Positions 51,932 to 60,708 of a stretch of DNA of 64,000 bases are shown here, in pieces (the first letter of the stretch is position 1; each line of letters begins with the position of its first letter). The notes under the pieces were generated by a model that had not been told where the DNA came from, did no database searches, and worked only from the letters and a program-made list of their open reading frames with translations. Source of the stretch: Pseudobdellovibrionaceae bacterium (GTDB lineage Bacteria > Bdellovibrionota > FAC87 > UBA2466 > JACKAF01); assembly GCA_020635235.1 (NCBI GenBank), contig JACKAF010000002.1, positions 372,001-436,000 of the forward strand, read 5' to 3'. The translations under genes and the position numbers were made by a program.

Positions 51932-52387
51932 ATGGAAACGGTCAATGCGGAAATGACTCGGAGGGTTGTTTTTGTGACTGAGGACGACGATCTCGTCCAA
52001 GCTTACGATTCGATGAGGGCCCTCGAGATTCAGCACGTTCCGGTAGTTCGGGAAGGCAAGGTGGTGGGCATTCTCTCTGACAGAGACGTGCTGCTCCACG
52101 CCCACAAACGACGCGGAAGAATTAAGGTACGCACAACGAAAGTGCGCGAAGCCATGGTGACCGATGTTGTCCTGTGCTCTCCGACCACATCGATCGGCTC
52201 TGCTGTAGATCTGATGCTCGAACGCCGTATCCACTGCCTACCGGTCATCGATAAAAATCAGAGTCTTGTCGGTATCATCACTACTACCGATCTTTTGCGA
52301 CTCCTTCGCGATCGAGAGTGGAGAGTAGAGCTACCGCTTCCCTTTCAATTTGAGAAACCCTCATTCTTGATGGGGCTAGCCGCGTAG
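51932..52387 (+). CDS. CBS-domain pair protein
   Basis: A 151-residue protein made of two CBS domains: VFVTEDDDLVQAYDSMRALEIQHVPVVREGKVVGILSDRDVL, and VLCSPTTSIGSAVDLMLERRIHCLPVIDKNQSLVGIITTTDLL. CBS pairs bind adenine nucleotides and sense energy state. In nitrate-respiration clusters such proteins can adjust transport or enzyme activity, but the target here is unknown. GGGGAC precedes the ATG. It is followed 20 bp later by a second CBS protein. Confidence 0.9.
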   Translation: METVNAEMTRRVVFVTEDDDLVQAYDSMRALEIQHVPVVREGKVVGILSDRDVLLHAHKRRGRIKVRTTKVREAMVTDVVLCSPTTSIGSAVDLMLERRIHCLPVIDKNQSLVGIITTTDLLRLLRDREWRVELPLPFQFEKPSFLMGLAA

Positions 52388-52407
52388 CAGAGGAAGGAAA
52401 CTATTAG

Positions 52408-52821
52408 ATGCCCACAAAAATGCCGCAGGTAAGAGAGTACATGACGCCTACGCCGCATACGATTGCTTCTGAAACTCCGCTTAAAGAAGTTCAGGAATTA
52501 ATGCGTCAGAACCGCGTTCGCCATCTGCCGGTGAAAAAGGGCGAGGCTTTGGTCGGTATCATCAGTGATAGAAGTGTCAAATCGGCGCTTGGTTCTACGG
52601 GCGAAAATGTACTTACTGCGGAAGACATCATGATACCTGACCCTTTCTCCGTCTCTCCCCAGACCAACCTAGACGAAGTCGTAGCGGCGATGGCCGAAGA
52701 AAAATATGGGTGCGCTCTCATTCGCGACGATGACGGAAAACTTGTCGGTATTTTTACAACCGTAGACGCTTGCCGAGCATTGAGGCAGGTCCTGGAAACC
52801 TTCTATCCCGACCGCAACTAG
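52408..52821 (+). CDS. CBS-domain pair protein
   Basis: A 137-residue protein with two CBS domains: MTPTPHTIASETPLKEVQELMRQNRVRHLPVKKGEALVGIISDRSVK and MIPDPFSVSPQTNLDEVVAAMAEEKYGCALIRDDDGKLVGIFTTVDAC. It resembles the preceding gene product and may form a heterodimer with it (inference). The stop codon overlaps the convergent carbonic anhydrase gene by four bases. Confidence 0.9.
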   Translation: MPTKMPQVREYMTPTPHTIASETPLKEVQELMRQNRVRHLPVKKGEALVGIISDRSVKSALGSTGENVLTAEDIMIPDPFSVSPQTNLDEVVAAMAEEKYGCALIRDDDGKLVGIFTTVDACRALRQVLETFYPDRN

Positions 52822-53492
52822 GGTCTTCGCTCAAGTTTATTAATGAAATGTTCCGCCCCCGTTTCGTCGATGAGCACGAAACACTTGGTGTCACCGTCAT
52901 AGCCATAGACATCGGCCTTTGCGACGTCGAACCACCATGCATTGAGACGCATTTTGCCCATGCGAACTCTGCTCTCAATTAGAGGGTAAGACATTAGATT
53001 TTCTAGTTGCAGCAAGAGATTGATCCTGCTGAGCCGATTGTGAAAAGGGAGTTCCGGACAAAAATCGCGATTCTCTTCCAAACGCTTGAGCGCCTTTTCT
53101 CCATAGGAGAGCCAAGTGCGCAATGAGGGCAAGTTCACTTGTTCCCTCCCTTCGCTGAGCGCAAGCATCGCCCCACACTCGGAATGGCCGCACACAATAA
53201 CATCCGAAATATCAAATCGAGAGAGGGCAAATTCAATAGCGGCGCCCTCAGAAACTTCTCCGCTGGGTTGCCCCCCGGGATTGAACATTGGGATCAGATT
53301 TCCCACATTGCGAACCAGGAAAATATCCCCCGGCTCGGAGGAGGCGATCATGGTGGTTATGACGCGACTATCCGCACAGGCGAAGAAAAGAAATCGGGGT
53401 GACTGGCCATGGGCTAGGTCGGCAAACCGTTCTCGGTAGATTGGGACTTTGGTGCGCCTGAATTCTACGATGCCTTCGAGCAGCTTCTTCAT
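52818..53492 (-). CDS. can: Beta-class carbonic anhydrase
   Basis: A 224-residue zinc enzyme interconverting CO2 and bicarbonate. Zinc ligands are visible in FFACADSRV (Cys, Asp-Arg dyad) and VCGHSECGAML (His and Cys), with RNVGNLIP as a conserved dimer segment. It is convergent with the CBS genes and divergent from the narK1 operon; the FNR-type site at 53526-53541 lies 34 bp upstream of its start and might also influence it. Confidence 0.94.
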   Translation of the reverse strand: MKKLLEGIVEFRRTKVPIYRERFADLAHGQSPRFLFFACADSRVITTMIASSEPGDIFLVRNVGNLIPMFNPGGQPSGEVSEGAAIEFALSRFDISDVIVCGHSECGAMLALSEGREQVNLPSLRTWLSYGEKALKRLEENRDFCPELPFHNRLSRINLLLQLENLMSYPLIESRVRMGKMRLNAWWFDVAKADVYGYDGDTKCFVLIDETGAEHFINKLERRP

Positions 53493-53525
53493 CTAGTAAA
53501 CTTAGCGCATTCCAGGGCCGGAAAA

Positions 53526-53541
53526 CTTGATAATTATCAAG
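53526..53541. promoter_or_regulatory. FNR/DNR-type binding site before narK1
   Basis: CTTGAT-AATT-ATCAAG is a perfect 16-bp palindrome with the core TTGAT-N4-ATCAA. It lies between the carbonic anhydrase gene and narK1, 70 bp before the narK1 start, matching the arrangement before moaA. Confidence 0.82.
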
Positions 53542-53564
53542 CCATTCATCTCCAAACATCAAGG

Positions 53565-53583
53565 CCAGCCCCCATCTGCAATG
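53565..53583 (+). promoter_or_regulatory. 19-bp element shared with the moaA promoter, copy 2
   Basis: CCAGCCCCCATCTGCAATG is identical in 17 of 19 positions to the element at 45730-45748 and again follows an FNR-type palindrome, here at 31.5 bp from its centre, compared with 37.5 bp in the other copy. Confidence 0.6.
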
Positions 53584-53611
53584 TTAGCCTGTTGTTGATA
53601 GGGGAGGTTCG

Positions 53612-55093
53612 ATGTTTGAGGATCGCAAGGCGGTATCTGTCTTATTTGCAAGCACCCTTGCGTTTACACTTTGCTTTGCTGCCTGGATGCTAAATGGTGT
53701 CTTGGTCACCTACCTAGTTGAGGCCAAGGTCTTCGAGTGGACCAACTCGCAGGTCGGGTGGTTAATCGGAATTCCCGTACTCACTGGGTCCATTCTTCGG
53801 TTGCCAGTGGGACTTTTGACCGATCGCTTTGGTGGTCGACCGATATTCATCGGTCTCTTACTCCTTTCTTCATTTTTCATGTGGACGCTGAGCCTCGCCA
53901 ATACCTACGGTCAGTTCCTACTTACCTCGCTCGGATTTGGAATCTCTGGAGCCTCTTTCGCTGTTGGCATTGCCTATACTTCGCTGTGGTTTAAGAAGGA
54001 GCACCAAGGCACAGCGCTTGGCATTTTTGGCGCCGGCAACGCGGGCTCCGCGCTCACTAGTCTCGGCGCCCCTTCGCTCCTCCTATTGCTAACTCAGCAT
54101 GGTGCGAATCCTGAAGGGTGGCGCCGCCTTCCATGGATCTATTCGCTAGTCCTACTGGCAACCGCAATCTTCTTTTATTTCTTCACGTATCCTCGGAAAG
54201 TTGAAAGCACAGGAAAAACTTTGAAAGCGCAACTCGCGCCTCTTTCCAATGTTCGGGTGTGGCGCTTTTGTCTCTACTACTTCTACGTTTTTGGCGGGTT
54301 TGTTGCCCTCGCTCAGTGGCTCATTCCCTACTACGTGAATGTTTATTCGATGTCGCTTGTCACCGCAGGTCTTTTGGCTTCGATCTTCAGCCTCCCTTCG
54401 GGGGTTATCCGCGCGCTTGGCGGGTGGATGAGCGATCACTACGGGGCAAGACGTGTCATGTACTGGGTGTTTACGATCTGTTTAATCTGCAGCGCACTTT
54501 TGATCTTTCCGAGAATGGACGTTTACACTCCGGGTCCAGGCGTTCAGGCAAAGTACGGGGGCAAGGTTACCAGTGTATCGCCAAGTGAAGTGGTGGTGGA
54601 CGGAGAGCGAAAATACACGGTTCAAGCGGCGCGCGAGTCTGTGAAACAGGAAACGGAAACGATGGTGTTTCCTGCATCTCGTTCGTGGCAGGAGCCGGTC
54701 GTTGAAGTGGGTAGCGTCGTCAAAAAGAAACAGCTACTCGCAAAGGGAGTAACTCACATCTACTTCCAAGCGAATGTTTGGATCTTTACCTTTCTAGTCT
54801 TCGTGGTTGGAATTTTGATGGGTATCGGAAAGGCCGCTGTCTATAAGCATATCCCCACCTACTTTCCATCCGATGTCGGGGTAGTGGGGGGAATTGTCGG
54901 AGTCGTGGGCGGATTGGGCGGGTTTCTGTGCCCCATCTTGTTTGGATATCTGTTGGAAGATACCGGAATTTGGACCACGTGTTGGGTGTTCTTTGTAATT
55001 TTAATCGGCGCTTGTTTGGGGTGGATGCATTGGGTGATTCAAAAGATGATGCATGAAACAGAACCCACTCTGATGCAACGATTTGAAAAGTAA
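53612..55093 (+). CDS. narK1: NarK-type nitrate/nitrite transporter with inserted domain
   Basis: A 493-residue MFS carrier of the NarK/NasA family. The N-terminal half includes GILTDRFGGR-type loop RLPVGLLTDRFGGRPIF and the GNAGSALTSLGAP nitrate-signature helix; the second signature is GVVGGIVGVVGGLGGFLCP. Residues about 305-386 form a non-membrane insertion between two helices, with KYGGKVTSVSPSEVVVDGERKY and VEVGSVVKKKQLLAKGVTH, resembling a barrel-sandwich or lipoyl-like fold. A GGGGAGG site precedes the ATG. It heads the narK-porin-narK operon. Confidence 0.88.
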   Translation: MFEDRKAVSVLFASTLAFTLCFAAWMLNGVLVTYLVEAKVFEWTNSQVGWLIGIPVLTGSILRLPVGLLTDRFGGRPIFIGLLLLSSFFMWTLSLANTYGQFLLTSLGFGISGASFAVGIAYTSLWFKKEHQGTALGIFGAGNAGSALTSLGAPSLLLLLTQHGANPEGWRRLPWIYSLVLLATAIFFYFFTYPRKVESTGKTLKAQLAPLSNVRVWRFCLYYFYVFGGFVALAQWLIPYYVNVYSMSLVTAGLLASIFSLPSGVIRALGGWMSDHYGARRVMYWVFTICLICSALLIFPRMDVYTPGPGVQAKYGGKVTSVSPSEVVVDGERKYTVQAARESVKQETETMVFPASRSWQEPVVEVGSVVKKKQLLAKGVTHIYFQANVWIFTFLVFVVGILMGIGKAAVYKHIPTYFPSDVGVVGGIVGVVGGLGGFLCPILFGYLLEDTGIWTTCWVFFVILIGACLGWMHWVIQKMMHETEPTLMQRFEK

Positions 55094-55105
55094 TAGGGAG
55101 GAAAC

Positions 55106-56347
55106 GTGAAGAGAATATTTCTATTGGGGATTCTGTCACTCCTTTCCCTAAAAGCCATCGGAGTCGAATCGGATTCCTTGATAAAAACCACCGTCGGAGG
55201 GCAAGGGAGGCTGCGGTTTGAAAGAAGCGAGCGAACTGATTACGCGTCCGAGCGTTCCGCCTTTCTCCTTCGAGTTCGTCCTGAAGTAAGATTATCGAAG
55301 GGTTCAGAACTTTCCCTCTTCGTACAACCCCAGTTTTCCAAGGCCTTCGGCAAGCCAGAATTTCCGGGGACTACAACGACGACCAACGCTAGCCAGGCCA
55401 CCAGCGGCGCTACCTTCGACACTTCTCTAGGCATTCATCAGGCCACTATCGAGTATCATCCCGGCGAAACCCTTCAATTCATTTTCGGAAGGCAGCTTTT
55501 GTCGTACGGCGACGAATTAGTGCTGAGCGGCCTTGATTGGGACAATGTCGGACGAAGCTTTGATGCCCTTCGGGCTCGTTACTCTCACGGTTTAGGGTCA
55601 GTAGATTTGTTTTATAGTAAACTTTTCGCCTCGAAAGTTACCGCGACGGCCCAGGGAGCGGGGGACGGCGACCTGCTGGGACTATACTCAACTAATAACT
55701 TTGGCTTGGGATTCAGCGCGACGGATCTCTATTTGCTCTACCGGCAGGATCAAACCACGGGAAGTAACCGGGAGCTGTTTGCGTTGGGAGCGAGAGTTAA
55801 GGACCGATTTGGAGCCTTAGACTATCGGGTGGAGGCGACCAAGGAAGCAGGTTCTCAGTTTACCGATGCCGGAGCCGCCTACCAAATTGACCTTGAAGTG
55901 GGATGGAACTTCGACGCTCCCTTTAAGAGCCGCATCGGACTAGAAGTCTTTCAGGCCGGGTCGACCTATGACCAGCTCTATCCATTGGCTCACAAGTACC
56001 TTGGGATTGCGGATATCTTCGGCCGCCGAAATATTCAGGGCGGAGTGCTTCATCTGACGGCGGTACCAACCGAAGGTCTTACCGCGCAGTTTGATTTTCA
56101 CTATTTAATGCGAACATCAACATCAGCGCCGGCCTACAAACTTAACGGCAGTACGGCGTTGGGTACGGGCACCAATACCTCAAGTGCTGTAGGTTCGGAG
56201 CTCGATCTCATTGTGTCCTACGCAATATCCAAGGAGATTACCGCTACACTTGGTGGCGGGGTTCTTCTACCGGGGGAATATTTGAAGGCGGAGCTTGGGA
56301 ATTTCAATCCGACGTTCTGGTACGCGCAATGGGTCGCCCAGCTATAG
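55106..56347 (+). CDS. Alginate-export-like outer-membrane porin
   Basis: A 413-residue exported barrel: signal peptide (IFLLGILSLLSLKAIGVES), then GGQGRLRFERSERTDYASERSAFLLRVRPEVRL and FGRQLLSYGDELVLSGLDWDNVGRSFDALRARYSH, which resemble the Alginate_exp family (AlgE-like 16- to 18-stranded porins). It ends in NPTFWYAQWVAQL. Between two narK genes, with 12- and 9-bp gaps, it is probably the outer-membrane route for nitrate and nitrite rather than alginate (inference). Its GTG start has GGGAGG before it. Confidence 0.82.
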   Translation: MKRIFLLGILSLLSLKAIGVESDSLIKTTVGGQGRLRFERSERTDYASERSAFLLRVRPEVRLSKGSELSLFVQPQFSKAFGKPEFPGTTTTTNASQATSGATFDTSLGIHQATIEYHPGETLQFIFGRQLLSYGDELVLSGLDWDNVGRSFDALRARYSHGLGSVDLFYSKLFASKVTATAQGAGDGDLLGLYSTNNFGLGFSATDLYLLYRQDQTTGSNRELFALGARVKDRFGALDYRVEATKEAGSQFTDAGAAYQIDLEVGWNFDAPFKSRIGLEVFQAGSTYDQLYPLAHKYLGIADIFGRRNIQGGVLHLTAVPTEGLTAQFDFHYLMRTSTSAPAYKLNGSTALGTGTNTSSAVGSELDLIVSYAISKEITATLGGGVLLPGEYLKAELGNFNPTFWYAQWVAQL

Positions 56348-56356
56348 GAGACGGTA

Positions 56357-57697
56357 ATGACTACCTGGCTAGAAAAATGGATGCCTGAAGAGCCGCAATT
56401 CTGGGAGACCGAGGGAAAAGCAAGGGCATGGAGGACCCTCTGGGTGACGACGGCGTCACTCACGTTGTCGTTTGCCACCTGGTTCATGATCAGCGCCATT
56501 GTGGTGAAGTTACCCGGCATTGGGTTCAAGTTCACAACGCAACAGTTATTTTGGCTTGCTGCGATGCCAGGGCTTGCCGGGGGAACCCTTCGCATCCTTC
56601 ATACTTTCTTGATTCCGATTTACGGAACTAGAAATGTCGTGACGTTCTCGACCCTGATTAAAGTCATTCCCTGCATAGGGATTGGCCTTGCGGTGATGGA
56701 TACTGCGACGCCATTTTGGGTCTTTATAGTCTTGGCTTTCTTGGCTGGGTTTGGCGGCGGAGACTTCTCATCGCATATGCCGTCGACGAGTCTTTTCTTT
56801 CCTAAGCGACTTCAAGGGACGGTACTCGGCATCCAAGCGGGCATTGGAAACTTCGGAGTCAGCCTTGCACAGTTTATGACGCCTATCGTATTGGGTGTCG
56901 GGACCGTCGGTGCCGCTCAGATCTTCTCCGCAAAGGATAAAGCCGGACAGGTCATTGCCACCAAAGAAATCTACCTTCAAAGCGCCGCCTTCTGGTACGT
57001 ACCCCTACTGCTCGTTCTCACCGTCGCTTGCTGGGTGGTGCTAAGGAGTATTCCCGTCCGGGCTTCCTTCAAGGAGCAGTTGGAGATCTTTAAGGACAAA
57101 CACACGTGGTTTTGCACAATTATCTATGTAATGACGTTCGGATCTTTCGCGGGACTCTCAGCTAGTTTCCCGCTCATGATCAAAAGTCTGTACGGAAGTT
57201 TTCCCGATGCACCCGATCCATTGAAGTTCGCTTTCTATGGGCCTTTGATAGGTTCCACAAGCCGTGTGGTTTTTGGCTTCGTCTCGGACAAGACGGGCGG
57301 CGCGATATTGACAACGTTTACAGGAGTGGGCCTTGCAGCCGTTACATTGATCATGTTTTCGCTTGGTCTATTCGCACCTACAGGACTTGATGCATTTCCA
57401 GCTTTCGTAACGTGTATGTTGGCACTGTTTTTTCTTACTGGAATCGGGAATGCGGCCACCTTCCGTCAGTATTCCATGATTTTTTCCCATAATCCGATCC
57501 AACGGGCGGGAGTAATGGGATGGACCTCGGCGGTAGCCGCCTATGGTCCGTTTGTCTTTGCTTCCATCATTGGCGCCGTCATCTCTGGGTCGGGCAACGC
57601 AAATGGTTTTTTTGTGGGTTACGTAATGTTCGTTATCGTCGCCACTTTCTTGAATTGGTGGTTCTATCATCGGCCCGGCTGTGAGAGGCCGAGTTGA
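56357..57697 (+). CDS. narK2: NarK-type nitrate/nitrite transporter
   Basis: A 446-residue MFS carrier. GLAGGTLRILHTFLIPIYGTRNVVTFSTL and the nitrate signature GIQAGIGNFGVSLAQFMTP in the first half, and PLIGSTSRVVFGFVSDKTGG and TGIGNAATFRQYSMIF in the second, match NarK proteins. A short loop near residue 195 faces the solvent. Its pairing with narK1 suggests one nitrate/proton symporter and one nitrate/nitrite exchanger, as in other NarK1-NarK2 pairs (inference). Its stop abuts the stop of the convergent decarboxylase gene. Confidence 0.9.
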   Translation: MTTWLEKWMPEEPQFWETEGKARAWRTLWVTTASLTLSFATWFMISAIVVKLPGIGFKFTTQQLFWLAAMPGLAGGTLRILHTFLIPIYGTRNVVTFSTLIKVIPCIGIGLAVMDTATPFWVFIVLAFLAGFGGGDFSSHMPSTSLFFPKRLQGTVLGIQAGIGNFGVSLAQFMTPIVLGVGTVGAAQIFSAKDKAGQVIATKEIYLQSAAFWYVPLLLVLTVACWVVLRSIPVRASFKEQLEIFKDKHTWFCTIIYVMTFGSFAGLSASFPLMIKSLYGSFPDAPDPLKFAFYGPLIGSTSRVVFGFVSDKTGGAILTTFTGVGLAAVTLIMFSLGLFAPTGLDAFPAFVTCMLALFFLTGIGNAATFRQYSMIFSHNPIQRAGVMGWTSAVAAYGPFVFASIIGAVISGSGNANGFFVGYVMFVIVATFLNWWFYHRPGCERPS

Positions 57698-59563
57698 CTA
57701 TGCACTAAAGACAATTTCCTCGGCCTCTCGATAGGCCAGAGCCAAAAAATCATCAATATAGGAAGCTCCGCTACTCGTATTGCCCGAAAGCCAGCGGTTC
57801 ATGATAACGATGCGAACGATCTCAAGACTTACTTCCTTCGATCTATCCAGCGCCTGTAGCACGGGGTGGTCTAGCAACGGGGAATCTGTACTAACGCGAG
57901 TATGGGAAACCAGATAATCGTAACTCTGTATGGAGGCGACCTCGCGCACGCCAAAGCGCTGATATACTTGCCGGGTCAATCGATTTACTGAAGACAAGCC
58001 CTTTGCGCCCTTCGGTGTCACGATAAATGCCAAAACATTAGTTTCCGGAGCGAAAAGCGGCACAAGTTCGACATGTCCCGAGACCGAGCGAAGCGCCTCC
58101 ATTTTCCGGTAAAATGTCCGAGCCAACTCACAGAGAGACAAGAGCTGTGCACCAAAGCCGTCCGTGTTCAACGGAATCATGCGGTGGGTAAACCAGACGC
58201 TCGCTGCCGCAGCTCCAGGCTTTGAGCCTTCCATAATATACTGGCCCAAGTGGGGACTTGAATCCTCGACGATACCATCAAGCGCGTAAGGGGCCGGTTC
58301 AGTCACGAATTCCTTCAAAAAACCGAATTTGTGCACGACGGCTCCCGCTCCATAGGGGACGTAACCCATCTTATGGGGGTCAATGGTTACCGACTCGCAC
58401 TGCGATATCGCAGAGAATGCTGTCTGCACCCGACGGGGGATGAGATTCTCACTCGGAACAGCCGAGTGAGCCCCCTTTCTAAACATGCAAGCGAAGTAGC
58501 CACCAAAAGCCGCGTCAATGTGGAGGGGAGAATAAATTCCCTTCGAAAGCGCAGCATTTCGGGCTGTGACAAGTTCGTCGATAGGATCGACCGCTCCAAA
58601 CTCGGTATTCCCGGCGACACCTACCGACAAAAGCACCGGGCGTTTTTCCGAAGCACACTTCCCCAGTGCCGACTCGAAACTGTGAGGATCTACCCGTGTT
58701 TGTTCATCAGTCGCCAGGCTACAAATGTTTTTTCTGCCGAGACCAAGTACCCCTAGGGCGCGGTTCCAACAATAATGAGCCATCGATGGCAGAAGGACGA
58801 CAGGTTCTCTGTAGCCTTCGCCAAACTGCTGACGGATCCTCTCTTCAAATCCCCGTTCACCGAGCTGGGCTATGGAATTTTCTCTGAGCAGAGTGCCCGC
58901 ATCTAGCCCCAGCTGAATCGCTTTCGCCTCGAAAACCTCGAAAAGAACCTCTAATTCAGCGTGAGGAACATTGAGTAATTCCCAAACGGATCGCGACAGT
59001 TCCGGCGGAAGGGGCGAACGATTCGCCTTTAGAGCGGAAGCCATACTAAGCGGGAGAAATTTTGCGACCCGCGCATACCAGAGCGCCTCATAGTTGGCGA
59101 TGGTTCCTCCGGAGGTGAGGTGCCCAAAGGCCCTTTTTATATCGAATTGAAAAAGCTCTGCGAACTGCTCACCCACTTCGAGCTCATACCGAGTGGTTAC
59201 TGCAGATGCCTCGGAAGAGACATTATTAGGATTGTACAAAAGCGTCGCAAAATAGGCGATGACCCCGGGGAGGGATACTTCCGACACAATATGAGCGAAG
59301 TATCGAGGTGAAAAAAATGGGACCTCCAATTTCAAATCCGAAGTCAGCCATGAGAGTTCCTGAATAAACTTTTCACGAAACTCAACCGATGTCTTCTCCT
59401 GGAGGGTTCGGTAAAGGAATCCGGGTGGATCTTTGGGATAGTAGTTTTTCCTCCAAAAGATGTAGTCGTCTAAGACTAGGGAAATCATGTCGCGTAAGAA
59501 TGTTCTCTGTTCACCCTTGGGCCCCAGGAAGCAATCATCTAAAGGATGACTGGAGGCGCTCAT
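57698..59563 (-). CDS. PLP-dependent decarboxylase, tyrosine-decarboxylase-like
   Basis: A 621-residue pyridoxal-phosphate enzyme of group II decarboxylases, closest in length and layout to bacterial TyrDC. It has HLTSGGTIANYEALWYAR, HYCWNRALGVLGLG, the aspartate region LHIDAAFGGYF, and the cofactor lysine in TIDPHKMGYVPYGAGA, then YIMEGSKPGAAAASVW. Start 59563 is chosen because GGAGG precedes it and the Asp/Gly N-terminus fits; 119 further codons are open upstream but overlap nnrS. It is the last gene of the ACIII/NO operon (ATGA overlap with nnrS). The substrate is unknown. Confidence 0.85.
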   Translation of the reverse strand: MSASSHPLDDCFLGPKGEQRTFLRDMISLVLDDYIFWRKNYYPKDPPGFLYRTLQEKTSVEFREKFIQELSWLTSDLKLEVPFFSPRYFAHIVSEVSLPGVIAYFATLLYNPNNVSSEASAVTTRYELEVGEQFAELFQFDIKRAFGHLTSGGTIANYEALWYARVAKFLPLSMASALKANRSPLPPELSRSVWELLNVPHAELEVLFEVFEAKAIQLGLDAGTLLRENSIAQLGERGFEERIRQQFGEGYREPVVLLPSMAHYCWNRALGVLGLGRKNICSLATDEQTRVDPHSFESALGKCASEKRPVLLSVGVAGNTEFGAVDPIDELVTARNAALSKGIYSPLHIDAAFGGYFACMFRKGAHSAVPSENLIPRRVQTAFSAISQCESVTIDPHKMGYVPYGAGAVVHKFGFLKEFVTEPAPYALDGIVEDSSPHLGQYIMEGSKPGAAAASVWFTHRMIPLNTDGFGAQLLSLCELARTFYRKMEALRSVSGHVELVPLFAPETNVLAFIVTPKGAKGLSSVNRLTRQVYQRFGVREVASIQSYDYLVSHTRVSTDSPLLDHPVLQALDRSKEVSLEIVRIVIMNRWLSGNTSSGASYIDDFLALAYREAEEIVFSA

Positions 59564-60708
59564 TTCAGCCTCCTCCACATGCGCGGCAAAAATAGAATCG
59601 CCCATACGCCCACTCCCAGGCTCCAGCCGAAAGAGGCGTAGGCGAGATGATGCAGGTAGCTCGTTGGTGCGAGCGGCGCCAAGAAGCGGGCGATAGCAGA
59701 CCCGGCAACGAGGGCACCAATCACCTGAAGCCATCGAGAATTGAGTTCGAACGAAAGGTCGTACCCTCCGTGAGAAAGCACTACGCGGGTAGCAATGAGT
59801 AGCGTAAGTAACGAATACCCTCCGGCGAACGTCAGGTGAACCCCGTGAACGGCATAGCCGGGAAATAAAGCAAAGCACCACTGGCCAATGAGGAGCATTA
59901 TCCCGGAAACACGTAGCCAACGTGGAAGCGCACCCCGCCTAACCGGGGTGACGACTATTTTCCAGAAGCGAATGGACACAAACAACAGGACCACCGCTCG
60001 CACAATGCGTCCTGCTTCCTGGGCAATAAATAATTCGACTGGAAAACTCAGGAAATACGCTACGGCTAGCCCCAGCAAGATACTTCGATTTGACGAGCCC
60101 CGAAGCGATACGTCTGGATTCATGGGGTTTGCCTCATGGCCCAAAAGCACCGGAACAAGACGGCTTCCAACGCCAATGACAAATGAGAGCATCATCCCGT
60201 GATAGAAAAGGGAACGGCCCATCAGGCCCAATTCTGTGGATAGGGAGCCTCTTTCATCGAGATAAAGAAGAATACTTCCTGCAAGCCCACAGAGAATCCC
60301 CACGCCTATGAACAGGAAGGACGGGGGAGGTCTTCTTTTTTTTGATAGAAAGCGCGGCACACAAAAGAGTACGAGAAACACCAAAGAAACAATCTGAAGC
60401 AGAAGACTCGGTTCGCGCCACTGGGGAGAAAGCAAACTCGCCGTGCCCGTGGAAATCATCAAAAGGATAATCCCCGCCTGACACAAGAGCTCCCAGAATC
60501 TTGCGGGAGCCGTTTCTGTAAAGCGGGGAATAGCGGTCATGAGGAATCCAAGAGCAAAAACGTAGAGGAACCCCCCGATCATCAGGTGAGGATGCTCCGT
60601 CCCCGGATAATTCTGCGTATACCCCAAGGCAAAGGGTACCCAAGAAAGCACGCCGATGAAGGCGCTGAGTAGTCCAAGAGGGAAAAATATTCGGTAGGGA
60701 TCTTTCAT
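59560..60708 (-). CDS. nnrS: NnrS-family heme-copper membrane protein
   Basis: A 382-residue polytopic membrane protein of the NnrS family, implicated in nitrosative-stress tolerance and in nitrite or NO metabolism. Family motifs: HPHLMIGGFLYVFALGFLMTAIPRF with conserved His residues, YHGMMLSFVIGVGSRLVPVLLG and GYAVHGVHLTFAGGYSLLTLLIATRVVLSHGG. Eleven to twelve hydrophobic segments can be counted. Its start overlaps the end of the Ric-type gene (ATGA), and its own stop overlaps the decarboxylase start. Confidence 0.9.
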   Translation of the reverse strand: MKDPYRIFFPLGLLSAFIGVLSWVPFALGYTQNYPGTEHPHLMIGGFLYVFALGFLMTAIPRFTETAPARFWELLCQAGIILLMISTGTASLLSPQWREPSLLLQIVSLVFLVLFCVPRFLSKKRRPPPSFLFIGVGILCGLAGSILLYLDERGSLSTELGLMGRSLFYHGMMLSFVIGVGSRLVPVLLGHEANPMNPDVSLRGSSNRSILLGLAVAYFLSFPVELFIAQEAGRIVRAVVLLFVSIRFWKIVVTPVRRGALPRWLRVSGIMLLIGQWCFALFPGYAVHGVHLTFAGGYSLLTLLIATRVVLSHGGYDLSFELNSRWLQVIGALVAGSAIARFLAPLAPTSYLHHLAYASFGWSLGVGVWAILFLPRMWRRLK

